Assembly: GCA_027080245.1 (NCBI GenBank)
Contig: JALWSN010000132.1
Span: 1-6,852, forward strand
Length of the DNA: 6,852 nt
Origin: Ignavibacteriales bacterium
GTDB taxonomy: Bacteria > Bacteroidota > Ignavibacteria > Ignavibacteriales > Melioribacteraceae
Reading direction: 5' to 3'
Positions 1 through 6,029 of this stretch are shown here, piece after piece. Both the position numbers and the translations under genes were made by a program. How positions within the stretch are numbered: the first letter of the stretch is position 1; each line of letters opens with the position of its first letter. The notes under the pieces were generated by a model. That model was not told where the DNA came from. It ran no database searches and saw only the letters and a program-made list of their open reading frames with translations.

Positions 1-269
1 GCGACGAAACTCGACTATACGAAGTATTGCCCGCTCAGGACGAAACGCCCGAAAGCATAGCCGAAGAAAACGAACAAAAACAGCTTTTAATGCAGGAACT
101 AAAAAAATTAAAAGAACGGGACAGGCTGATTTTAACTCTTTATTATTTCGAAGGATTAAATTACCAGGAAATTGGCGAAGTTCTGAACATCACTGTTTCC
201 AGAGTTTCGCAAATTCATTCAAGATTAATGAAAACGCTTAAAGAAAAATTAGAGAAAATAAATGGATAA
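1..269 (+). CDS. fliA: RNA polymerase sigma factor FliA (sigma-28), C-terminal part
   Basis: This is the 3' end of a flagellar sigma factor whose 5' part lies left of the window. The frame is open from base 3 (88 codons) to TAA at 267-269. FliA directs RNA polymerase to late flagellar and chemotaxis promoters and is normally held by the anti-sigma factor FlgM. The visible part is sigma region 4. A charged helix (QELKKLKERDRLILTLYY) is followed by the helix-turn-helix that contacts the -35 element (LNYQEIGEVLNITVSRVSQI) and a basic tail (HSRLMKTLKEKLEK). The Tyr-Tyr, Glu-Ile-Gly and Ser-Arg-Val-Ser-Gln-x-His pattern is typical of the FliA/WhiG group and not of RpoD or ECF factors. FliA is usually about 240-260 residues, so regions 1.2-3 are outside. 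A TTG at 27 is not a start. The gene overlaps the next one by 8 bp. The flagellar neighbours strengthen the assignment. Confidence 0.9.
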   Translation, partial: DETRLYEVLPAQDETPESIAEENEQKQLLMQELKKLKERDRLILTLYYFEGLNYQEIGEVLNITVSRVSQIHSRLMKTLKEKLEKING

Positions 270-1137
270 TATGGACGAATTACTTCAAGAAAAAAAAGAA
301 CGCAACAAACTTCAGTTAATGCGGATTAGGAACTTGCCCTCGATTCCTACCGTGATTATTGAGGTTTCCGAAATGTTGGAAAATCCGCGTGCTAGCGCAA
401 AGGACATTAGCCATGTAATTTCCCAGGACCAAGGCTTGGTCGCTAAAGTTCTTACCATTGCGAACTCGCCTTTGTACGGGCTTCCGCGTAGGGTATCTTC
501 AATTGATTTTGCCGTGGTTGTTTTGGGATTTGAGCAAATTAAAAATCTGGTTTACGCCCTTACTTTAATGGAAGCTTTTAAGAGCGTTAGTTCCAAGTAC
601 TGGAATAAAAAGAAATTTTGGTCTCATTCTTTTGTTACGGGAATGTTGGCAAAAAAAATAGCCGACGATTTGGGCTATCCCAAAAGCAGCGAAGCTTTAA
701 CTTCCGGACTTTTGCACGATTTGGGAATTTCCGTAATTCAGCGTTACTTCAACGACGAATTCGTTAGAATTTCCGAATTGGTTGAACTGGAAGAAATTCC
801 TTACGCTCAAGCGGAAATGGAAGTTCTGGGAATGACGCACGAGGAGATTGGTTACTTGTTGATTAACAAGTGGAACTTACCATTGGATTTGGGAGAAATG
901 ATTAGATTTCACCACAATCCTTCGAAAGCCGAAACGAACAAAAAATTAACGGCTATTGTTCACTTTGCCGATTATATGACGCAGGTAACAGGCATTGGGG
1001 ACTTTAATTGGGACGAAAATTACCAATTAGACGGGAATTTAGTCGACATACTTTCCCTTGGAAGCGATGTTTACGTTAGCGCTTTAATTAGCACTTATTC
1101 TCAAATTTTAACAAAAGAGTTCAAAGATATTTTTTAA
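262..1137 (+). CDS. HDOD-domain signalling protein, copy 1
   Basis: This is a 291-residue soluble protein made almost entirely of one HDOD domain (about residues 17-240). HDOD proteins belong to the HD hydrolase superfamily, occur in bacterial signalling, and mostly have no proven enzymatic activity. Visible family signatures are LPSIP near the start (25-29), SQDQGLVAKVLTIANSP (54-70), VLGF (87-90), W-x-H-S (His122), LLHDLG (His152-Asp153), H-E-E-I-G (His193), W-x-x-P (204-207), His217-His218 and H-x-A-D (Asp237). Thus all HD-type metal-ligand positions are kept, but the HHExxDGxGYP motif of HD-GYP c-di-GMP phosphodiesterases is absent. The tail (240-291) is variable. The start at 262 overlaps the end of fliA by 8 bp. 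A second in-frame ATG at 271 is an alternative, and neither has a strong ribosome site, which fits translational coupling to fliA. A role in flagellar or motility control is inferred from position only. Confidence 0.9.
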   Translation: MDNMDELLQEKKERNKLQLMRIRNLPSIPTVIIEVSEMLENPRASAKDISHVISQDQGLVAKVLTIANSPLYGLPRRVSSIDFAVVVLGFEQIKNLVYALTLMEAFKSVSSKYWNKKKFWSHSFVTGMLAKKIADDLGYPKSSEALTSGLLHDLGISVIQRYFNDEFVRISELVELEEIPYAQAEMEVLGMTHEEIGYLLINKWNLPLDLGEMIRFHHNPSKAETNKKLTAIVHFADYMTQVTGIGDFNWDENYQLDGNLVDILSLGSDVYVSALISTYSQILTKEFKDIF

Positions 1138-1152
1138 TAAAAAGGTGTTGTA

Positions 1153-2025
1153 ATGATAGCTCACAAAATTACAGAACCAATTAACAGAGAAAGAGTTAAG
1201 CTCATTTTAATGAGCATCGACAAACTTTCCACCGTGCCCGAATTCTTGTTGGACGTGCTAAACACGTTGGACAAAGAAAACGTTACGATCGCCGAAGCGG
1301 CAAAAAAAATAAACCGCGACCAAAGCATTGTTACCAAAGTGCTGGCAATCGCAAATTCGCCTTTTTACGGTCTTTACAGAAAAGTGGCTTCGGTAGAGCA
1401 AGCTTTAATGGTAATAGGATTTAGAGAAGTTAAAAATATTGTGACGACTTTAACAATATTGGAGACGTTTAAAAATAAATCCGATAAGTATTTGAACCAG
1501 AAGGAATTTTGGGAACATTCTTTCCTTGTTGGCAATCTTGCTAAAAAACTTTACGCAGATTTAGGGCTTGGCAACGGCAGCGAAGCTTTTATTGGCGGCT
1601 TCCTGCACGATTTGGGAATTTCAATTACGCACAAATATTTCCACGAAAGCTTCATCTCCATTTACAACGAAGTTTTCACTAACAACGCCAACTACGCCGA
1701 GGTTGAAGGCGACATCATGGGAATGAGCCATCAGGAAATAACAATGCATTTAATTGACAAATGGAACTTCCCCGTAGAACTTTGCCAATCGGTTCTGTTT
1801 CACCACAGACCTTCGAAAATGAACAAGGACAAAAGTCTTGCTACCGTAATTCACTTGGCGGATTACATTGTAGCCGCATTGAACGAAGACAAATATTTCT
1901 GGGACATGAACTTTACTTTGGATTTGGAAGCTCTGGAAAACGTTGGATTGAATTCGGTGGAAGAAGTTTACGCACTAAAAGACAAATACAAAGATTCTTT
2001 AAGTTCAGTTTTAATTAGCGTGTAA
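1153..2025 (+). CDS. HDOD-domain signalling protein, copy 2
   Basis: This is a 290-residue paralogue of the preceding gene. The two proteins align without a gap from residue 1 to about 238, with roughly 43% identity by my hand count, then diverge in the C-terminal 50 residues. Shared landmarks have the same numbers: INRDQSIVTKVLAIANSP (53-70), His122, LHDLG (His152-Asp153), His193, W-N-x-P (204-207), His217-His218 and H-x-A-D (Asp237). As in copy 1, the full HD metal-ligand set is present and the GYP motif is missing. One difference inside a conserved patch is Thr197 where copy 1 has Gly (H-x-E-I-G becomes H-Q-E-I-T). The ATG at 1153 has a good ribosome site (AAGGTG, 1142-1147) 15 bp after the previous stop. 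No membrane segment or extra receiver or effector domain is present. The pair may act as a heterodimer or as partners of the next gene product; this is inference. Confidence 0.9.
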   Translation: MIAHKITEPINRERVKLILMSIDKLSTVPEFLLDVLNTLDKENVTIAEAAKKINRDQSIVTKVLAIANSPFYGLYRKVASVEQALMVIGFREVKNIVTTLTILETFKNKSDKYLNQKEFWEHSFLVGNLAKKLYADLGLGNGSEAFIGGFLHDLGISITHKYFHESFISIYNEVFTNNANYAEVEGDIMGMSHQEITMHLIDKWNFPVELCQSVLFHHRPSKMNKDKSLATVIHLADYIVAALNEDKYFWDMNFTLDLEALENVGLNSVEEVYALKDKYKDSLSSVLISV

Positions 2026-2031
2026 AGAATT

Positions 2032-3330
2032 ATGAGAATAATTAAGTCGGACAACGGTTATTACCGAACTTTCGTCGATACTCTCGTGGAGACTTCGCCG
2101 GTAATCAGCGCAACGCGCACGCGCAACGACAGGCAGCTGCGCCGAACAATCGAAGTGGAGAAAAGGCTTGGCAAGTTCATGGAAAGATTAATTGATTTTA
2201 ATCTTGCCCTTTACGAGTCCAAAACTTTCGAGGAAGTAGCGGAAAACGTTAAGAGAAAAATCAACGAAGTAATAGAGGCAAAGGAAGTTGTGTTCTTCCA
2301 ATACGACGAAATTTACGACGACATTATTCCAATTAACGATAAATTTTCCAACGCCGTTTTCGGAATAATAAAAATAATTAAGCAGGATTCAATTTTCCAT
2401 TACCTTATTCAAAGCGAAAAAATTGTGCATATTCCAATTTCACAGAGCGTTCAATTAAGGGAAGGAATTAATAATTTGTTGTTTGTCCCGGTTAAGAAAT
2501 GGAAGAAAACAAATTATTTCGTTTGCGTGGATACGCCAATAAAATCCATCGAACAAGAATCCTTTGAAAGCAGAGCCCTGAAGTTAATAATTTCGCACTC
2601 AATCCCCGTAATCGAGAACATTCGTTCAACCATTAAATTGAACAAAATTTATTCGGATTTCCAATTGTTTCAGTCGAAATTTTTAAAGGATTACAAACTT
2701 GCCGCCATTGGCGAACTAACGGTAGGCTTAACGGAAGAGATAATTTCTCCGATGCAGGTAATTTTAAGCTCTCTGGATTTGATGAATTCGGAAGGGAACG
2801 GCTTTTCCCAAGAATTTTACGACACTATTCATTCGCAAGTGCGCAAAGTTAAATCGGTTATTAAACGATTAATGAAATTCAGTTCAGTTTCCGGGGCTGA
2901 CATTGCAATTAAGCCCACAAGGCTGAACAAAGCAATCAAAGAATACATGGACGTGGTTAACGCCAACTTAAAAGCTCAGAATTTTGAATGCATTTTGGAT
3001 TTGGATGCAAGCGTTCCGCAAATTTTAAGTCACCCAAGCTATTTACACGTAATGCTCAGCACAATATTTTCTATTGTTCGCGGCGAAGGGGAGGCGGGCG
3101 GAATGATTTTACAAACAAGAACCAACGACGAGAACGTTTTCATTAAAATAATTACCACAAACGTAATTGAATCTCTTTCCCGTGCTAAGGGAATTGAACA
3201 GCAGAATTTGGATTTGTTGATTTTGGAAAACATCGTAAAAAAACACGAAGGCAAATTGAACTACCGTTCCACGCCGGAAGAAGGGACGAAGATAATCATT
3301 ACGTTTCCAATAATCAGGAGAATAAAATGA
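2032..3330 (+). CDS. GAF-like, histidine-kinase-like protein with degenerate catalytic motifs
   Basis: This is a 432-residue soluble protein laid out like a cytoplasmic sensor kinase. It has a basic N-terminus (1-50), a GAF-like alpha/beta region (about 55-200) and a linker helix. Then come a dimerisation-helix hairpin (about 215-285) starting KLAAIGELTVGL and an ATPase-like region (about 295-430) ending in ENIVKKHEGKL and EEGTKIIITFP. The kinase essentials are missing. Where active kinases have G-x-x-H-E-I-N-N-P, this one has LTEEIISP, with Glu235 in the His position. The N-box Asn is not seen in LHVMLSTIFSIVRG (338-351), and no D-x-G-x-G or G-x-G-L-G box is found in 370-395. It is therefore probably a pseudokinase that binds partners rather than an autophosphorylating enzyme. 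The start lies 6 bp after the HDOD stop with only a weak ribosome site, suggesting coupled translation; Met50 (2179) is a less likely alternative. It overlaps the next gene by 4 bp (ATGA). Confidence 0.75.
   Translation: MRIIKSDNGYYRTFVDTLVETSPVISATRTRNDRQLRRTIEVEKRLGKFMERLIDFNLALYESKTFEEVAENVKRKINEVIEAKEVVFFQYDEIYDDIIPINDKFSNAVFGIIKIIKQDSIFHYLIQSEKIVHIPISQSVQLREGINNLLFVPVKKWKKTNYFVCVDTPIKSIEQESFESRALKLIISHSIPVIENIRSTIKLNKIYSDFQLFQSKFLKDYKLAAIGELTVGLTEEIISPMQVILSSLDLMNSEGNGFSQEFYDTIHSQVRKVKSVIKRLMKFSSVSGADIAIKPTRLNKAIKEYMDVVNANLKAQNFECILDLDASVPQILSHPSYLHVMLSTIFSIVRGEGEAGGMILQTRTNDENVFIKIITTNVIESLSRAKGIEQQNLDLLILENIVKKHEGKLNYRSTPEEGTKIIITFPIIRRIK
3316..3320 (+). promoter_or_regulatory. Ribosome binding site AGGAG for the small membrane-protein gene
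   Basis: AGGAG lies 6 bases before the ATG at 3327, inside the last codons of the kinase-like gene. It favours Met1 (3327) over the in-frame Met6 (3342) as the start, and with the ATGA stop/start overlap it points to coupled translation. Confidence 0.7.
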
Positions 3331-3839
3331 GCGGAAGGACGATGTTAAAAATAGCTGCGTTTTTGCTTTTGGCAAGTTTAACATTCGCCGAGCCGAAAGG
3401 CAAGGAAAACGTTAAAGCGCTTGTTCGGAAAGAAATTCACCAAGCAATCGGATTGGAAAAAGTTCATTCCGCGAGCTCCGCTAAGAACGCCGTTTTATTA
3501 AAATTTTTAATCATTACCACCGCGGGCATCGCCGCTTTCGGCTACGTTTTTTACAGAAGAAAAAAATTGGGAGAAGGCTCTAATTCAAATTTGTTGAAAA
3601 GCAAAATAGAACTGATTAAAAAAGAGAAATTGGTTTACAGAATGGATCCAAAGTTAAGAATAGTTAGAAATAAATTGCTCGAAACAGTTTCGCCGAATTC
3701 GCTAAAATACGAAACAATTAAAGAACACGCCAAAAGATTAAATATCGGGCAGGAAGAAATTTTGTTGGCGGCAAGGTTAAACCTTTACAAAAGCAAAAAT
3801 AATATTGCAAAAAACAATTTTGGAGGTTCAATTGCCTAA
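3327..3839 (+). CDS. Small signal-peptide and single-span membrane protein in flagellar operon
   Basis: I do not recognise this 170-residue protein as a named flagellar component. It has an N-terminal signal-like segment (MLKIAAFLLLASLTFA, residues 6-21, possible cleavage before Glu22). A short, probably periplasmic stretch with many Lys and Glu residues (22-53) follows, then one strong membrane span (about 55-76) closed by RRKK (77-80), which places the C-terminal 90 residues in the cytoplasm. The tail is basic, with a helical segment AKRLNIGQEEILL (135-147). That segment resembles the closing helix-turn-helix-like motif (A-K-x-L-x-x-G-x-x-E-x-x-L) of small flagellar-operon proteins such as Bacillus SwrB/YlxL. 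This resemblance comes from memory and is weak evidence. FliO has a similar single-span layout but its cytoplasmic beta-rich part is not evident here. The start overlaps the kinase-like gene by 4 bp and the end overlaps flgF by 8 bp. Confidence 0.75.
   Translation: MSGRTMLKIAAFLLLASLTFAEPKGKENVKALVRKEIHQAIGLEKVHSASSAKNAVLLKFLIITTAGIAAFGYVFYRRKKLGEGSNSNLLKSKIELIKKEKLVYRMDPKLRIVRNKLLETVSPNSLKYETIKEHAKRLNIGQEEILLAARLNLYKSKNNIAKNNFGGSIA
3822..3826 (+). promoter_or_regulatory. Ribosome binding site GGAGG deciding the flgF start
   Basis: GGAGG stands 5 bases before a TTG codon at 3832. The longer in-frame reading from TTG at 3805 has no such site and would add nine residues that do not fit the rod-protein N-terminus. 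This site therefore sets the flgF start at 3832, inside the last codons of the preceding gene. Confidence 0.85.
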
Positions 3840-4566
3840 CACAATAAGCCAAAATATTACCAAGATTGTTGAAATTGCCAACAGGATGAAATTCAACCAA
3901 AAGAAAATGGAAGTAATAGCCAATAATTTGGCGAACATCGACACCGTTGGCTACAAAAGGGATTTTACTTTTACTCGCGTTCTTCAAGGAGAACAGGAGC
4001 ACATTACAATTAAAAAGAAGACCGATTTCAGCGAAGGCGAGCTAGTTAACACGAGCGATCCTTTGGATGTGGCATTGATTGGCGATGCATTTTTCGTTGT
4101 TACCGACGGAGTTAAAAATTACTTTACTAAAAACGGCAATTTTAGCATTACCGAAGACGGCTATTTGGTGGACAGCGACGGCTACCGCGTACTGGGCAAA
4201 AACGGACCGATTACAATTGACAATGATATTTTCAGAAAAGAAAAAAGCATTAAATTCAGCGGTTCGGGCGAAATTACGTTAGGTAAACAGGCAATTGGGG
4301 ATTTGTTAATAGTGAAAGTGCCTGACAAAACAAAGCTCATTAAAACGGGAGGAAGTAAATTCAAGCTGGAAGGCGGACAATACGAGGTTGCCGAAGAAAA
4401 GGATTACAGAGTCCGGCAGGGTTACTTGGAATCTTCAAACGTTAGTCCCATTCTGGAAATGGAAGACATGATTATGGTCAGCAAAAAGTTTGAGTCGATT
4501 CAAAAGGTAATTAGGAACTACGACGAAATTTTAAATAAAGCAAATGAAATTGCAAGAACAACTTAA
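3832..4566 (+). CDS. flgF: Flagellar proximal rod protein FlgF
   Basis: FlgF is a rod subunit exported through the flagellar type III apparatus and placed in the periplasmic rod below FlgG. From TTG at 3832 the protein has 244 residues, close to the usual 240-250. The N-terminal helix carries the rod/hook signature EVIANNLANIDTVGYKRD (27-44). The C-terminal part has GYLESSNV followed by a heptad-rich helix (EMEDMIMVSKKFESIQKVI). In this helix the M-I-x-x-S-K-K-F-E-x-x-Q-K-x-I pattern is typical of FlgF and differs from the T-A-Q-R-S-Y-E form of FlgG. The middle (DPLDVALIGDAFFVV, then YFTKNGNFSITEDGYLVD) is the conserved beta domain shared by FlgE, FlgF and FlgG. The N-terminus MPN matches that of FlgG next door. 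The start was chosen from the GGAGG at 3822-3826; a start at 3805 would give 253 residues. There is no signal peptide, as expected for this export route. Confidence 0.93.
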   Translation: MPNTISQNITKIVEIANRMKFNQKKMEVIANNLANIDTVGYKRDFTFTRVLQGEQEHITIKKKTDFSEGELVNTSDPLDVALIGDAFFVVTDGVKNYFTKNGNFSITEDGYLVDSDGYRVLGKNGPITIDNDIFRKEKSIKFSGSGEITLGKQAIGDLLIVKVPDKTKLIKTGGSKFKLEGGQYEVAEEKDYRVRQGYLESSNVSPILEMEDMIMVSKKFESIQKVIRNYDEILNKANEIARTT

Positions 4567-4570
4567 GGAG
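4565..4570 (+). promoter_or_regulatory. Ribosome binding site AAGGAG for flgG
   Basis: AAGGAG overlaps the flgF stop codon (TAA 4564-4566) and lies 7 bases before the flgG ATG. It is the strongest ribosome site in the window, fitting the need for more FlgG (about 26 copies in the enteric motor) than FlgF. Confidence 0.75.
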
Positions 4571-4577
4571 ATTTAAA

Positions 4578-5378
4578 ATGCCAAATAAAGCGCTAAGAAC
4601 TGCGGCAAGCGGAATGTACGCGCAACAGAAGAACATTGAAATTATTGCAAACAACATTGCAAATGTTAATTCCACGGCTTTTAAGAAGAACAAAGCCGAA
4701 TTTCAGGATTTAATGTACCAAAAAACTCCGCTTACGCCGTACACATCCGACGTGCAAGGCAACACTTACGCCAGCACAGATTCAATTTACATCGGCAACG
4801 GTGTTCGGGTTTCCGACGCGCACAAAATTTTCAAGCAAGGAGATTTGAACGAAACCGACAACCAGTTCGACCTCGCAATTAACGGCGAAGGATTTTTCCA
4901 AGTTCAACGGCCCGATGGCTCTTACGCTTACACGCGCGATGGTACGTTTCGCCTGAATTCGGAAGGGCAATTGGTGAATGCCGAAGGCTACAAATTTATT
5001 CCGGAAGTTACGCTTACGCCCGACATTCAGAACGTCACAATCAGCCGCGACGGCACAATTCAAACTATGGACGCAAGCGGCAACACTTCCGTTCTGAACG
5101 AAATTCAGATTGTTAAATTCATTAACCCTGGTGGGTTAAAACCCATTGGCGACAATCTTTACGAGGAAACCGAATATTCCGGTCCGCCCGTTTACGGCAC
5201 CCCCGGTTCCAACGGCTTCGGGGAAATTTATCAAGGGTACCTCGAAATGTCGAATGTGGACATCGTTGAAGAAATGATTAACATGATTACAGCGCAACGT
5301 TCGTACGAAATAAATTCCAAAACGGTGAAAACAATCGAAGAAATGATGAGCATCGTTAATTCCTTAAAGAGAGGTTAA
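4578..5378 (+). CDS. flgG: Flagellar distal rod protein FlgG
   Basis: FlgG forms the distal rod that passes through the P and L rings and joins the hook. The protein has 266 residues, close to the roughly 260 of the enteric protein. Its N-terminus carries GMYAQQKNIEIIANNIANVN (12-31), the family signature. The centre has the conserved beta-domain pattern DNQFDLAINGEGFFQVQ, then YAYTRDGTFRLNSEGQLV. The C-terminus has GYLEMSNVDIVEEMINMITA followed by QRSYEINSKTVKTIEEMM, diagnostic of FlgG. It lies 11 bp after flgF, with which it shares the fold and the MPN start, as expected from the ancient FlgF/FlgG duplication. No signal peptide is present, because export is by the type III route. Nothing is missing or broken. 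A small inverted repeat falls in the codons for its I-N-P-G-G-L-K-P loop. Confidence 0.96.
   Translation: MPNKALRTAASGMYAQQKNIEIIANNIANVNSTAFKKNKAEFQDLMYQKTPLTPYTSDVQGNTYASTDSIYIGNGVRVSDAHKIFKQGDLNETDNQFDLAINGEGFFQVQRPDGSYAYTRDGTFRLNSEGQLVNAEGYKFIPEVTLTPDIQNVTISRDGTIQTMDASGNTSVLNEIQIVKFINPGGLKPIGDNLYEETEYSGPPVYGTPGSNGFGEIYQGYLEMSNVDIVEEMINMITAQRSYEINSKTVKTIEEMMSIVNSLKRG
5371..5374 (+). promoter_or_regulatory. Ribosome binding site GAGG for flgA (GTG start)
   Basis: GAGG, in the last codons of flgG, lies 6 bases before a GTG codon at 5381. It supports GTG as the flgA start, which puts a hydrophobic leader at the protein's N-terminus. Confidence 0.65.
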
Positions 5379-5380
5379 AA

Positions 5381-6025
5381 GTGAAGCTGATTTTGCTTTA
5401 CATATTGTTTTTGTTTAACGGTTCCGGCGGAAATTTAACGACAAAGTTAAAAGCCTATTTGGACGCTAACATTAAAAACGTTGAGCGTTACGAGTTTAAG
5501 TTGGTCAGGAAGCCAAAAGCCGAAAAGATTAAAATCGACCCAAGTCGAAAATTTTCGGTTTCAGGTAAATACGCTTACGTGCCGGTAATTATGCTTAACG
5601 GCAAAAAGAAAATTCAGGGCTACTTAACCGTGCGTTTGAAATTATTTAAGAAATGTTACGTTACTACCAGAGAAATCAAACGCGGCGAGAATTTAAGTCC
5701 TGCTGATTTAATCGTAAAAATTGCCGACGTAACGGCGTTGCCGAAAGAGCCTGTAACGGATTTAAGCGAAATCGGTCAATTTCGCGCGAACAAGTTTGTT
5801 AAAGCAGGCGAAATTCTTTACAAGGAGGACATCGAGCAAATACCGCTGATTTTTTCGGGGGAAGCCGTGGAAGGACGTTACATTAGCGGTAGAGTAATGA
5901 TTGAATTGCGCGTTGTGGCGCAGCAAAACGGCTGGAAAAACAAAGTGATTCGGGTAAGAGGTCCTAACAACAAATATTTTTCGGCTAAAGTAATAAGCAG
6001 GAATTTAGTTTTGCTAATGGAGTGA
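5381..6025 (+). CDS. flgA: Flagellar P-ring chaperone FlgA
   Basis: FlgA is a periplasmic chaperone needed for FlgI to assemble into the P-ring around the rod. The protein has 214 residues, near the 219 of the enteric protein. A hydrophobic leader (residues 1-12, LILLYILFLF) is followed by a divergent N-terminal region and a SAF-like domain (about 93-152). That domain contains T-R-E-I-K-R-G-E-N-L-S-P-A-D-L (96-110), the G-Q-F-R-A-N-K segment (132-138) and V-K-A-G-E-I-L (140-146). The C-terminal beta region (156-214) shows the FlgA pattern G-R-V-M-I-E-L-R-V-V-A-Q-Q-N-G-W and I-R-V-R-G-P-N-N-K-Y-F-S-A-K-V (190-204). The leader lacks a clear Ala-x-Ala cleavage site, ending in NGSGGN, so the cleavage point is uncertain. 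The GTG start lies 2 bp after the flgG stop. Its place between flgG and flgH-flgI agrees with its role. Confidence 0.9.
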   Translation: MKLILLYILFLFNGSGGNLTTKLKAYLDANIKNVERYEFKLVRKPKAEKIKIDPSRKFSVSGKYAYVPVIMLNGKKKIQGYLTVRLKLFKKCYVTTREIKRGENLSPADLIVKIADVTALPKEPVTDLSEIGQFRANKFVKAGEILYKEDIEQIPLIFSGEAVEGRYISGRVMIELRVVAQQNGWKNKVIRVRGPNNKYFSAKVISRNLVLLME

Positions 6026-6029
6026 AAAG

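Noticed and set aside
713..731. A 19-base identical stretch shared with 1604-1622
   Set aside because: It encodes the conserved L-H-D-L-G-I-S motif of both HDOD copies, so it is a remnant of the gene duplication and shared constraint and not a separate repeat element.
1761..2018. Second plus-strand open frame inside HDOD copy 2
   Set aside because: It is fully covered by the HDOD frame, which has conserved motifs through the same bases; the alternative translation has no family features.
4782..5063. Antisense open frame of 93 codons opposite flgG, and similar minus-strand frames opposite other genes (for example 3039-3254, 3109-3384, 6351-6587)
   Set aside because: They lie wholly or almost wholly opposite well-supported genes, encode low-complexity sequence with no recognisable domain and lack convincing ribosome sites; they are shadows of the coding strand.
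5122..5139. Perfect 7-bp inverted repeat TTAACCC-TGGT-GGGTTAA, with a competing shorter hairpin just after it (GGGT-TAAA-ACCC, 5133-5144)
   Set aside because: It lies in the middle of flgG over conserved I-N-P-G-G-L-K-P codons, has no T-run after it and a short stem; coding constraint explains it better than a terminator or attenuator.
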